This document shows positions 1 through 7,874 of a stretch of 35,152 nt of DNA, in pieces (position 1 is the first letter of the stretch; the number at the start of each line of letters is the position of its first letter). A model generated the notes under the pieces. The model was not told where the DNA came from. It searched no databases and saw only the letters and a list, made by a program, of their open reading frames with translations. Origin of the DNA: Clostridium sp. 1001271st1 H5. GTDB lineage: Bacteria > Bacillota > Clostridia > Lachnospirales > Lachnospiraceae. The position numbers and the translations under genes were made by a program. The stretch lies in the NCBI RefSeq assembly GCF_005845215.1, contig NZ_SPHO01000036.1, forward strand, positions 1-35,152, given 5' to 3'.

Positions 1-44
1 TCTGTCATTTGTACCTGGTGTACCGGTTTCTTTTCTCTTGCCAT
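1..44 (-). CDS. IS256-family transposase, N-terminal 14 residues only
   Basis: The minus-strand reading from the ATG at 44 gives MAREKKPVHQVQMT and runs off the window edge. This matches the conserved N-terminus I know for IS256-family (Mutator-like DDE) transposases of Lachnospiraceae. A clear AGGAGG sits just upstream at about 54-59. Nothing of the catalytic domain is visible, so activity cannot be judged. Confidence 0.6.
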   Translation of the reverse strand, partial: MAREKKPVHQVQMT

Positions 45-127
45 AATAAAAGGCCTCCTATGATTTTTTATTTTATCATAGAAGACCTTTGGCTAATACC
101 TATTTACAGAAAAATTTTCATACACTC
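1..127 (-). mobile_element. IS256-family insertion sequence, one end only
   Basis: The window opens inside an element whose transposase start lies at 44 on the minus strand. The outer end is probably at 127: the stretch 105-127 resembles a terminal inverted repeat of the length used by IS256 elements, and the sequence changes character after it. The rest of the element, the second inverted repeat and any target duplication lie outside the window. The family call rests on the first 15 residues of the transposase. Confidence 0.6.
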
Positions 128-272
128 ATTAACCGGCAGCCCACTTTATTAAGTCTATTTTCAACTTGCGTTCATTGAATTTGCTTCCTCATACTTTATG
201 AGGCATCCTCTAATAGGTTGCCTGATGCGCAATAAGCTATTAGAGCAGAACCGTTATCAGCTAGTGAACGAA

Positions 273-1187
273 TCAAAACAAATAATCTTCTACAAAATCC
301 ACTACGCCTTGAAGCCGCGATTTGATTTCCCGCATGACCTTACATACCTCTTCCTCATGCTTACTATCAATTGTACTAAATGGAGGCCGGCATATTCCGG
401 CCGGCAGCCCCCTATATTGCATAGCCAGTTTTAAGGGTACCGGATGTGACGCCTTATACAGCACATCATCTAAAAGCTTAACTGCAAAGTGGCATTGCCT
501 TGCCTTGTCATAGTCTTGGTCCGCAATGGCCTTATCAAGCGCCATGCATACTTCCGGTATGACTGCCGCCGTAGCCAGGATACCACCATCCCCTCCCAGT
601 GCCAGGGTCGGGAAATAGAGATTATCCCCGCCTGTCAGAAGCCCGAACGGATGCGGACACTTAATACGAATATCCTGCATGAAAACCATATCACCGGAGG
701 ATTCCTTAATCCCCACAACTTCTTGAGTCTTGGACAGTCTTTGTATCAAATCAGAGGACATACTAAAAGCAGACCTGCTGGGAGTATTGAAAAGAATCAA
801 GGGCATCTTTAATGTAGCATATTCATTTATCAACCGTTCTACGTCACGTTCTGAAGGCCGTACAAAAGGGGGGGCCATGACAAGACAGGCATCCGCACCA
901 AGCTCCTTAGCCTTTTGTATATCATCCATGACATCCGATGGCCGGCCCGCCAATGTACCGAATACGACATGCATCCCCTCAGAGTTTTTTATTGTCTCTT
1001 CCATTACCATATGACGCTCTACAGATGTCAGGGATGCTGCCTCACCGGTTCCTCCTAATACGCAGATACTCTTTACTCCTGCTTTCTTCTGAAATTCAAT
1101 CGATGTCTTTAATCCGTCATAATCGACTGCCCCATCATTCTTAAAACATGTAACCATCGAAGAAATGATTCCTTTTGGATAATACAT
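273..1187 (-). CDS. DapA/NanA-family (dihydrodipicolinate synthase superfamily) lyase, atypical
   Basis: This 304-residue class I aldolase-like TIM-barrel protein belongs to the DHDPS/N-acetylneuraminate lyase superfamily, whose members condense or cleave pyruvate through a Schiff base. The GGTGE motif (45-49) and the Schiff-base lysine K161 in GIKESSGD are present. The residue normally a catalytic tyrosine (YNxPSR) is F133 here, in LFNTPSR. It is therefore unlikely to be the biosynthetic DapA. The start is well supported by AGGAGGAAAATA before the ATG. It is the last gene of a minus-strand cluster after a GltS-type transporter and a D-2-hydroxyacid dehydrogenase, 24 bases behind the latter, which points to catabolism of a keto, hydroxy or sugar acid. 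The substrate is unknown. Confidence 0.85.
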   Translation of the reverse strand: MYYPKGIISSMVTCFKNDGAVDYDGLKTSIEFQKKAGVKSICVLGGTGEAASLTSVERHMVMEETIKNSEGMHVVFGTLAGRPSDVMDDIQKAKELGADACLVMAPPFVRPSERDVERLINEYATLKMPLILFNTPSRSAFSMSSDLIQRLSKTQEVVGIKESSGDMVFMQDIRIKCPHPFGLLTGGDNLYFPTLALGGDGGILATAAVIPEVCMALDKAIADQDYDKARQCHFAVKLLDDVLYKASHPVPLKLAMQYRGLPAGICRPPFSTIDSKHEEEVCKVMREIKSRLQGVVDFVEDYLF

Positions 1188-1211
1188 TATTTTCCTCCTT
1201 CATATAACTTT

Positions 1212-2198
1212 TTATACAGTAACTTTATCTGGGTAAATTATGGTCGCATTATTAATTTCCCTGCCATGCAGATAGTCCAGCGCTCCCTGTATGGCCCATA
1301 CGCATTCCCTATATGCAGATTCCTTGGTTCTCGCCGCTACATGGGGAGTCATGATAATATTATCTACAGTCCTAAGAGGATGATCCATGGCCAGCGGTTC
1401 CTTTGCGTATACATCCAATGCGGCCCCGCTGATTTCCCCATTTCTCAATGCATCAATAAGTGCGGTCTCATCAATCATACCTCCTCTGGCGCTGTTCACA
1501 AGAATCGCAGAAGATTTCATTTTTTTGAAAGCATCTTCATTGAACATCCCCTTTGTATCATCCGTTAGAAGACAATGAATTGACACCACATCTGCCTGTT
1601 TTAGTAATTCTTCAAATGATACCCTCTTGATATTCTCCCTTTCAAAAACCGCATCCTCCATATAGGGATCATATGCAATCACACAGGACTGAAATCCTTT
1701 TAGTATGGATGCCACCTTTCTGCCTATCGCACCAAGTCCTATGATTCCTATGGTTTTTCCGCTAATATCACCGCCCAAAAGGGTCTGGTCCCTCCAACCG
1801 CCTTCCAATAACGCATCAGCAGCCTGTATGAACCGTTTACATGCTGCCAACATCAACAGCACTGTATATTCAGCCACACTCTGGGCGTTTGCCTCAGGAG
1901 TCCATCCCACTGCTATACCATTCATACGGGCATAAGAAAAATCAATATTTTCAGGCCATGCGCCGGACTTAAATGCCACTTTTAGTTCTGGCGCTTTTTT
2001 CATTAAATCCGCTGTGATTGAATTGCTGGAATTAAAAATAATAGCATCTGCAGTTCCAATGAATTTCAACAATTGGCTATTGTCTCCCCGTACCCCCTTC
2101 TCTCCTTCTAACAGCTCACATTCCTCTAATATCCACGCCGGTAAATCCGACCTTTCAATAGGAAGCTCCGGTATGGCAATCTTGAACTTTTTCCTCAT
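1212..2198 (-). CDS. D-2-hydroxyacid dehydrogenase (SerA-like), NAD-dependent
   Basis: The 328-residue protein has the two-domain fold of D-isomer-specific 2-hydroxyacid dehydrogenases, which interconvert a 2-keto acid and a D-2-hydroxyacid with NAD(H). Visible marks are the Rossmann motif GLGAIGRKVA, the catalytic arginine in NSARGGMID, the glutamate in DVYAKEP and the catalytic histidine in TPHVAA. The frame opens further upstream (to 2234), but AGGAGAAGGA at 2202-2211 sits correctly only for the ATG at 2198, giving MRKKFKIAI. It lies 52 bases after the transporter gene and 24 before the DapA-family gene, so the three are probably one transcript. The exact hydroxyacid cannot be read from sequence. 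Confidence 0.88.
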   Translation of the reverse strand: MRKKFKIAIPELPIERSDLPAWILEECELLEGEKGVRGDNSQLLKFIGTADAIIFNSSNSITADLMKKAPELKVAFKSGAWPENIDFSYARMNGIAVGWTPEANAQSVAEYTVLLMLAACKRFIQAADALLEGGWRDQTLLGGDISGKTIGIIGLGAIGRKVASILKGFQSCVIAYDPYMEDAVFERENIKRVSFEELLKQADVVSIHCLLTDDTKGMFNEDAFKKMKSSAILVNSARGGMIDETALIDALRNGEISGAALDVYAKEPLAMDHPLRTVDNIIMTPHVAARTKESAYRECVWAIQGALDYLHGREINNATIIYPDKVTV

Positions 2199-2249
2199 AG
2201 TCCTTCTCCTATTCATTTTAGCATTGTTTTTCAACTAAGCGGTCATCCC

Positions 2250-3479
2250 TCAACAGAACAGATTTACCATGGTCGTATTAAGTACCAGTAACACCCAGTC
2301 CATCATGATTCCACCCACAACGGTTACACACAGATAGGAAATCTTACTCTCGCCATATCTCTGGGTCACACTATCCATATTAGCAAAGCCTGTAGGTGAA
2401 GCCCCCAGGCCGTGGCCGCACATTCCTGCACACATGATAGCCGCGTCGAAATCCTTGCCGCAAACACGAAATACCACAAAATAGAGGAAAAGCAACGTAC
2501 ACCCAAGTCCAATAAAGAGTATGATAATCATAGGCACAGCCAACTCGGCCAGTTCCCACAGCCTTAAAGAAATCATTGCAATGGACAGGAACACCCCTAA
2601 AGTAAAATCTTGTATTCCTTCCATAATATCAGGGTTAATCTCCAGCCATTCTGTATGTTCATTTACATTACTGACAACACAGGCCAGCAGCGCGCCTCCG
2701 GCAAAGTCTGGAATCGTAATTCCAAACAACTGGTTTAACAGGGATTTAAAATAAATGCCAATCCCCAACAGGAGACACAAAAGGGCAATGTGTTCAAATA
2801 TGGAAGTGATTGTTATGGTCTGCTTTGGAGCCTTCTCTGCCATAGCCCTCTCTGCCAGTGTATCTTCTTCATCACTCCCCTTTTTTACCAGACCGTATCT
2901 TCTAATCAGACGTTCTGCAATGGGGCCGCCACACAGACTTCCGCTTACAAGTCCGAAAGTAGCGGCCGCCATCCCTACAACACTGGCCGTATATCCCATG
3001 TTATCCAGGATAGCACCATATGCCGCCGCATTACCATGGCCGCCCGAGAGCGCAGCAGGTCCACACATCAATCCCAGCCAATCTCCAGCATGTACAGCCT
3101 TGGCAGCAATGACTCCGATTCCCCCTTGAAGTACAGCCAAAATTGCTGCCATGAAAAAATATTTCACTAAACGGCTCCCACCTCTCTTTACCAATGAGAA
3201 GGTGATTCCAAATCCAACACATGTAAAAAAAAGATTCTGCATATCCGCCTGATAAGTAGTAATCATGACGATATTAATCCTCCCGGTCTCATGAAGGACC
3301 AGATTCAGAACAGCAAATATGACCCCACCTATTACTGGACTTGGAATACAATACCGCTGTAAAAGTGCCACCCGGTTTTTAATTTGCTGCCCCATGAGCA
3401 ACATCAACAGCGCTACAGCTACCGTAGTAATGGCAGTAAAACTCACATTAAAAATACCATTCTCCATTGTAAAGAGCAT
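2250..3479 (-). CDS. gltS: Sodium/glutamate symporter family protein (GltS type)
   Basis: This is a membrane transporter of about 409 residues with roughly ten to twelve hydrophobic segments. Family marks include the N-terminal LLMGQQIKNRVALLQRYCIP stretch, ending in the IPxPVIGG motif, and the loop GPAALSGGHGNAAAYG; a repeat-related GHGLGASPTG lies near the C-terminus. GltS proteins import glutamate with sodium, but in this setting the substrate may be another acid fed to the dehydrogenase and lyase downstream. The frame is open to 3542, but no ribosome site precedes that start; GGGGG at 3491-3495 before the ATG at 3479 and agreement with the E. coli GltS N-terminus favour 3479. It is transcribed in the same direction as the LysR gene upstream. 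Confidence 0.85.
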   Translation of the reverse strand: MLFTMENGIFNVSFTAITTVAVALLMLLMGQQIKNRVALLQRYCIPSPVIGGVIFAVLNLVLHETGRINIVMITTYQADMQNLFFTCVGFGITFSLVKRGGSRLVKYFFMAAILAVLQGGIGVIAAKAVHAGDWLGLMCGPAALSGGHGNAAAYGAILDNMGYTASVVGMAAATFGLVSGSLCGGPIAERLIRRYGLVKKGSDEEDTLAERAMAEKAPKQTITITSIFEHIALLCLLLGIGIYFKSLLNQLFGITIPDFAGGALLACVVSNVNEHTEWLEINPDIMEGIQDFTLGVFLSIAMISLRLWELAELAVPMIIILFIGLGCTLLFLYFVVFRVCGKDFDAAIMCAGMCGHGLGASPTGFANMDSVTQRYGESKISYLCVTVVGGIMMDWVLLVLNTTMVNLFC

Positions 3480-3550
3480 TGTTACTACATCCCCCTTTCT
3501 ACTTTTTGAGTTGATAAAGAAGCTTCTTTCTGTATTTAGCATATCATATA

Positions 3551-3590
3551 ATGGGACTCAACAGAAATAGACATTTCTGCTGGGTCCCAT
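3551..3590 (-). terminator. 18-bp near-perfect hairpin between lysR and gltS
   Basis: The arms 3551-3568 and 3573-3590 pair over 18 positions with two imperfections (one G-U and one A-C on either strand) around a 4-base loop. It lies 43 bases after the LysR stop and before the transporter gene. It may end lysR transcription, but no strong T tract follows on either strand, so a regulatory or operator role for the downstream genes is also possible. Confidence 0.5.
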
Positions 3591-3632
3591 TTAATAATTC
3601 GATAATTCGTATATAATCAAACCTTACCAATC

Positions 3633-4538
3633 CTAAAAATCAGTTACCAGGTCTGGAATTTGTGAAACAAATATTTCTAACGCCCCCTCAAATATACGGA
3701 GACTCTCCATTTTTGACACTTTAGGCTGCCTGTGTTTAATGATATAGCATGTCCTTTCATATGGCTGCGGCAGTTCTAATTCATCGACCTGCACATTTCC
3801 GGTTCCGAGATAGAATCTTTGCAGCAGACTTCCTGGTATGATCGCCCAATATTTTTCATCGGTCAGGAATCGCTGCAGCAGGGAAACATTATCCACCCAA
3901 GCATGGTATAAGGTGGATTCACCAAAGATTTGTTCGTGCCATGCTTCGTAATCCCCACCCCAATACATATAAATTTCATAACGGGAATCTAAATCTTTTG
4001 GATTAATCCTTCTTACAGCGGATGGATATTTAGCATAGCGAACAACGTAATATTTCTGTTTGAACAAGGGTTTTGTAATGACATTCTTCCTCTTGCATGG
4101 CTCCGCTATAAAACCAATATCCGCGGTTTTGTTCTCCACAAGGTTATATATCTCGGAAGAATAGGCAGTTATGATTTTCAGGCATAAAGGCCGTTCCCCT
4201 TCAGAAACTGCGTAATACACATCTGCCAAAACAGAGGAACCTATACTATCAATAGCACCTATCGTAAGCATATTCTCAGGATAATATTTCAACTCCTGTG
4301 TATCCTGATAAACGGAACGCCATTTTTCGGCTACAGGTATGAACAATTCGCCATAACGCGTTAATTCAGATGTCCGTATACCTTTATTTCTATGAAACAA
4401 CGGAATTCCCAATTCCTTTTCCAACTGCTTCAACCGGTAGCTCACTGTTGATTGTGAAAAGTGCATACTCTCAGATGCTTTGGTTATGCTGTTCCATTTT
4501 ACAATCGATAGGAAAAGTTCGACGTCCACAATATCCAT
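3633..4538 (-). CDS. LysR-family transcriptional regulator
   Basis: The 301-residue protein has an N-terminal winged helix-turn-helix (about residues 1-60, with the LysR-typical AxxxxxSQSTVSYRLKQLEKELG pattern) followed by a periplasmic-binding-like effector domain. A good AAGGAG site precedes the ATG. It stands immediately upstream of, and in the same direction as, the transporter-dehydrogenase-lyase genes and most likely controls them in response to their substrate. LysR genes are usually divergent from their targets; here they are co-directional, separated by a strong hairpin. Confidence 0.9.
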   Translation of the reverse strand: MDIVDVELFLSIVKWNSITKASESMHFSQSTVSYRLKQLEKELGIPLFHRNKGIRTSELTRYGELFIPVAEKWRSVYQDTQELKYYPENMLTIGAIDSIGSSVLADVYYAVSEGERPLCLKIITAYSSEIYNLVENKTADIGFIAEPCKRKNVITKPLFKQKYYVVRYAKYPSAVRRINPKDLDSRYEIYMYWGGDYEAWHEQIFGESTLYHAWVDNVSLLQRFLTDEKYWAIIPGSLLQRFYLGTGNVQVDELELPQPYERTCYIIKHRQPKVSKMESLRIFEGALEIFVSQIPDLVTDF

Positions 4539-4579
4539 TCCAGTCTCCTTTTTGTTATTTTTTTATTATTAAGATTGTT

Positions 4580-4608
4580 ATTATATATCGAAAATTATAA
4601 CAATACAA
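4580..4608 (-). promoter_or_regulatory. Sigma-70-type promoter of the lysR gene
   Basis: On the minus strand TTGTAT (4608-4603) and TATAAT (4585-4580) are separated by 17 bases. The position is about 40 bases upstream of the LysR start codon. Confidence 0.6.
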
Positions 4609-4665
4609 GATTAGTTTACGCATTATTGCCATGAAAAGCAATACCAAAGATTTAGTACCCGGGAG

Positions 4666-6700
4666 TTTGACACCCCCTAATCTAAAAAACGCCGCTAAGC
4701 CGCTACAGGCTTATATTTTTTCGTCAAATTTTATACTTTTATATATAGGCTTTTTAGTCTTTTTGTGGTATAATAGGAGATGGAGGTAATTGCTCATGAA
4801 GGTTAATACATCTAAATCAAAGAATGCCGAATCCTTTTACATCAAGCAGTCCTATATAGACTGCAACGGAAAATCCACTTCCAGAACCATCCGCAAGCTT
4901 GGAACATTGAATGAATTATTAGTGGAACACGGACCTACACGGGATGATGTCATGGCCTGGGCAAAAGAACAGGCCCGTATAGAAACAGAGAAATACGAGT
5001 TGGAAAAGGAAACTCTCTCCATTCCCGTTGTGTTTCATCCGAACCGTAAGATTCCGCATGGAGAACGAAGATGTTTTGACGGCGGTTATCTTTTCCTGCA
5101 AACGATTTATTACGAACTAGGCATGGACCGTATCTGCAGAAAGATTCGCAGCAGGCATCATTACGAATACGATTTAAACGCCATACTTTCTGATTTGATT
5201 TACACAAGGGTTCTGGAACCAGGCAGTAAACGTTCTTCTTACGCGGCCGCAAAAAAATTTTTAGAGCCTCCAACTTATGAACAACACGATATCTATCGGG
5301 CGTTAAGTGTCCTGGCTTCGGAATGTGACCTGATTCAGTCAGAAGTGTATAAGAACTCAAAATCCGTTATAAGCCGGAATGACCATATCCTCTACTACGA
5401 CTGCACAAACTACTATTTTGAGATTGAACAGGAAGAAGGAGATAAAAAATACGGGAAAAGCAAGGAGCACCGGCCTAATCCGATTATACAGATGGGATTA
5501 TTTACCGATGGGGACGGAATACCGCTGGCCTTTTCCACGTTTCCCGGCAACCAGAATGAGCAAAAATCCCTGGAACCTTTAGAGCAGAAAGTCATCGAGG
5601 AGTTTGGCTGCGGGAAATTCATCTTCTGTTCTGATTCCGGACTTGGGTCAGAGAATAACCGCCTGTTGAACCACACAGGAAACCGGGCTTATATCGTGAC
5701 ACAGTCCATCAAAAAGCTGGCGGCAGAGTACCGGGAAGCTGCGCTGAATCGAAAAGGATTCCGGAGACTGTCTGACAACAGGCTGGTGGATTTAGACCAA
5801 CTGGATGAGAAGGACTATGAGGAATTGTTTTACAAAGAAGAACCCTACAGTACAAAAAAACTTGAGAACCGGCTGCTTATCACCTACTCCCCTAAATATG
5901 CAGCCTACCAGAAAGAAATCCGTACAAAGCAGGTAGAGCGTGCGCTTCATATGTTAAAAGACGGAAATCATAAAAAAACAAGCAAAAATCCCAATGACCC
6001 GGCACGGTTTATTGATAAGGCGGCGGTTACAAAGGATGGCGAAAAAGCTGATATCCTGTATTTTTTAGATGAATCAAAAATAGCGGAGGAAGAACGGTAT
6101 GACGGTCTGTATGCAGTCTGCACCGACCTTTTTGATGATAATCCTGCTGACCTCTTGAAAGTAAGTGAAGGAAGATGGCAGACAGAAGCATGCTTCCGGA
6201 TTATGAAGACAGATTTTGAAGCAAGGCCTGTTTATGTTCGTAGAGAAGACTGTATACAGGCTCACTTTCTGATTTGTTTTCTATCGCTTTTAGTCTACCG
6301 CTTATTAGAAAAAAAGCTGGGTGGAACATACACCTGCTGCGAAATCTTAGACACGTTAAGAACGTTTAAGTTTGCAGATGTTCAAGGTCAGGGATTCATG
6401 CCTGTTTATGAAGTAACAGCGCTGACAGATAGACTGCATGAACTCCTTGGTTTTGCCACTGACTATGAATTTCTCACGAAAAGCCGGATGAAAACCATTG
6501 AAAAACTCAGTAAGCAAAGGTGAAACCAGTTCTCTTGCCAGCAGGAAGAGTCATTAGCTCCTGTGAACAGGTGTAATAAAAACTTTCATCCGTGCCCTAA
6601 AAGGGAAAAAAGACTATACTTGAAAACAAAGCAACACCGCTGTGAAACCTTTATAGAATAAGGATTCCAACGGTGTTTGAATTTTTTTACTGTCAAAGAT
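4666..6700 (+). mobile_element. IS1634-family insertion sequence
   Basis: The element is built around a complete IS1634-type transposase. Imperfect terminal inverted repeats are visible: the left end begins TTTGACA at 4666, and the right end carries TGTCAAA at 6691-6697. Inside, both ends share an A-rich run followed by a C-CCG block. The pentamer GGGAG is found directly outside the left end (4661-4665) and again at 6701-6705, a possible 5-base target duplication; this would place the right end at 6700. Exact ends are uncertain by a few bases. Confidence 0.65.
4796..6523 (+). CDS. IS1634-family DDE transposase
   Basis: This is a full-length transposase of 575 residues. The N-terminal region (FYIKQSYIDCNGKSTSRTIR and on) is typical of the family. 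DDE candidates are the aspartate in YYDCTNYYFE, the aspartate in FCSDSGLGS and the glutamate in GRWQTEACFRIMKTDFEARP, which also carries the IS4-like R-x-M-K pattern. The frame opens with TTG at 4790, but GGAGG at 4782-4786 is spaced correctly only for the ATG at 4796. It has no obvious frameshift, so the element may be active. A TATAAT box lies at 4769-4774. Confidence 0.88.
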   Translation: MKVNTSKSKNAESFYIKQSYIDCNGKSTSRTIRKLGTLNELLVEHGPTRDDVMAWAKEQARIETEKYELEKETLSIPVVFHPNRKIPHGERRCFDGGYLFLQTIYYELGMDRICRKIRSRHHYEYDLNAILSDLIYTRVLEPGSKRSSYAAAKKFLEPPTYEQHDIYRALSVLASECDLIQSEVYKNSKSVISRNDHILYYDCTNYYFEIEQEEGDKKYGKSKEHRPNPIIQMGLFTDGDGIPLAFSTFPGNQNEQKSLEPLEQKVIEEFGCGKFIFCSDSGLGSENNRLLNHTGNRAYIVTQSIKKLAAEYREAALNRKGFRRLSDNRLVDLDQLDEKDYEELFYKEEPYSTKKLENRLLITYSPKYAAYQKEIRTKQVERALHMLKDGNHKKTSKNPNDPARFIDKAAVTKDGEKADILYFLDESKIAEEERYDGLYAVCTDLFDDNPADLLKVSEGRWQTEACFRIMKTDFEARPVYVRREDCIQAHFLICFLSLLVYRLLEKKLGGTYTCCEILDTLRTFKFADVQGQGFMPVYEVTALTDRLHELLGFATDYEFLTKSRMKTIEKLSKQR

Positions 6701-6779
6701 GGGAGTATATCAAAAATACAGTTAAAAATGAAGTGCTGTATATTTACTATCATAAAACACAGTGTTTCAAATTTTGTTA

Positions 6780-7050
6780 AACTACAGAAAGCCAATGACC
6801 CGACACCCTCTTTTCCCCAAAAGGGCTAACGTAACGATGCTACATGATTCACTTAATGTTACGGACTATTAACTTGCACCTATTCCACATAGGCACACAT
6901 CGCTTCAGCACAATCAGTTGCCCAAAAGCACTGGACGCTTGTTACGGAGCTCACTGGCAATTACTCCGACCAGACTTTCACTGGCAAGCTGTTGACAGCT
7001 TTCAGAACACACGACTTACACCGGTTAGAAACGTGTACCGCCGGGCACAC
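6780..7050 (-). mobile_element. Group II intron fragment (5' end, truncated)
   Basis: Read on the minus strand from 7050, the sequence begins GTGTGCCCGGCGG, matching the group II intron 5' consensus GUGYG. It continues as a highly structured, ORF-less stretch resembling domain I as I remember it for Clostridia introns. It begins six bases after a terminator hairpin, the habit of class C introns. No reverse transcriptase and no domain V or VI are present, so it is a dead 5' remnant of about 270-350 bases. The identity is from recollection of the family pattern. Confidence 0.5.
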
Positions 7051-7056
7051 CAATAG

Positions 7057-7091
7057 ATAGGGATTGCCTTCACGCATGTGGCAATCCCTAT
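7057..7091 (-). terminator. Hairpin terminator of the sigma-54 operon
   Basis: A perfect 12-bp stem (7057-7068 with 7080-7091) and an 11-base loop lie about 120 bases downstream of the DUF1847 stop. The tail on the minus strand is only weakly T-rich (CTATTG), because the intron-like segment starts there. Confidence 0.6.
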
Positions 7092-7208
7092 TATCACAAT
7101 CTATTCATGATATAATTGTATATTCATCCCGCTGGTTTTGAAGGAATTCTAACTCAACATCAGTTCAGATGATACCAATAAAATCTCTGCTTTCAGAGGT
7201 CAGAATTT

Positions 7209-7874
7209 TTAATCATTCCATTCCACAACCGGTTTTTCAAGAAGCCTTTTGTAGTAAGAACCTGTCTGATACAGCGCAACCGCGGGATTATGACCAAGTA
7301 CACGATCCTTTGTAATCAATGTGGTCGTCAGGGCCTCGGCATATTTATAGAACAGGCTGTCATGACCCACGCACAGTCCCACGACCACATTTAGTTCGGT
7401 TCCTGCTTCATTTAACTTTTTTGCCTGTAGAATGGGGTTGCACATAACGGGTCCTGTCTTTGTGTATTCTTCCTCCAGACCAATGGATGTTTTGTCCTTA
7501 GAGCCCACTTTGCAGATTACGCCATATACATCAAATCCATTGAACCTCAGGATTTTTGCGAAGACACGGCTCTCCTCTATCAGCCCTGAACAGGTGGCTA
7601 TTCCAATCTTTCTGGCGCCTATCTGTTTCGCGAACTCCATGATTTCTTCCACACGTGTATAGATTCCCGAGTATTCAGATTCTACCTGCGCACCCGCGAT
7701 TGCCACTCTGTGGTTCTCGTCGTCATCCATATACAGTTTCTCCAGTTCTGCTGCCTCCTTCTGTGTAACATCCTGTGTCAGGCAGAAATCCGGATATTTT
7801 CCACTTCTCTTCTTGCAGTTTAAGCTGCCGCAGTCTACACAGCTTAAGGTTTTTCCATTATTCTGAGCATTCAT
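7209..7874 (-). CDS. DUF1847 cysteine-rich, predicted metal-binding protein
   Basis: The 221-residue protein matches the DUF1847 pattern. It has an N-terminal cysteine cluster (CVDCGSLNCKKRSGKYPDFC), then GARKIGIATCSGLIEE, then the conserved block MCNPILQAKKLNEAGTELNV followed by GLCVGHD and KDRVLGHNP. The many conserved cysteines suggest a bound metal or Fe-S centre; the reaction is not known. Its start lies 17 bases inside the end of the upstream symporter gene, so the two are translationally coupled. It is the last gene of the sigma-54 operon. Confidence 0.85.
   Translation of the reverse strand: MNAQNNGKTLSCVDCGSLNCKKRSGKYPDFCLTQDVTQKEAAELEKLYMDDDENHRVAIAGAQVESEYSGIYTRVEEIMEFAKQIGARKIGIATCSGLIEESRVFAKILRFNGFDVYGVICKVGSKDKTSIGLEEEYTKTGPVMCNPILQAKKLNEAGTELNVVVGLCVGHDSLFYKYAEALTTTLITKDRVLGHNPAVALYQTGSYYKRLLEKPVVEWND

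Larger units (their letters stand above)
6701..7208. other. Gene-free stretch between the IS and the DUF1847 operon
   Basis: No protein gene is supported here. A 70-codon plus-strand frame (6844-7056) has no ribosome site and is best read as the antisense of an intron-like structured segment at about 6780-7050. A hairpin terminator occupies 7057-7091. A small CTCTG-AAAG-CAGAG hairpin with an A/T-rich tail at about 7180-7198 follows the DUF1847 stop and may also help end that transcript. The segment 6701-6780 is A/T-rich with nothing recognisable. Confidence 0.5.

Noticed and set aside
4666..4790. Direct GACACCC match at 4669 and 6809 as target duplication of the IS
   Set aside because: The second copy lies over 100 bases beyond the inverted repeat end, inside the intron-like segment.
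6844..7056. 70-codon plus-strand frame as a small protein gene
   Set aside because: It has no ribosome site and lies antisense to the intron-like segment; such frames are common shadows of structured RNA.
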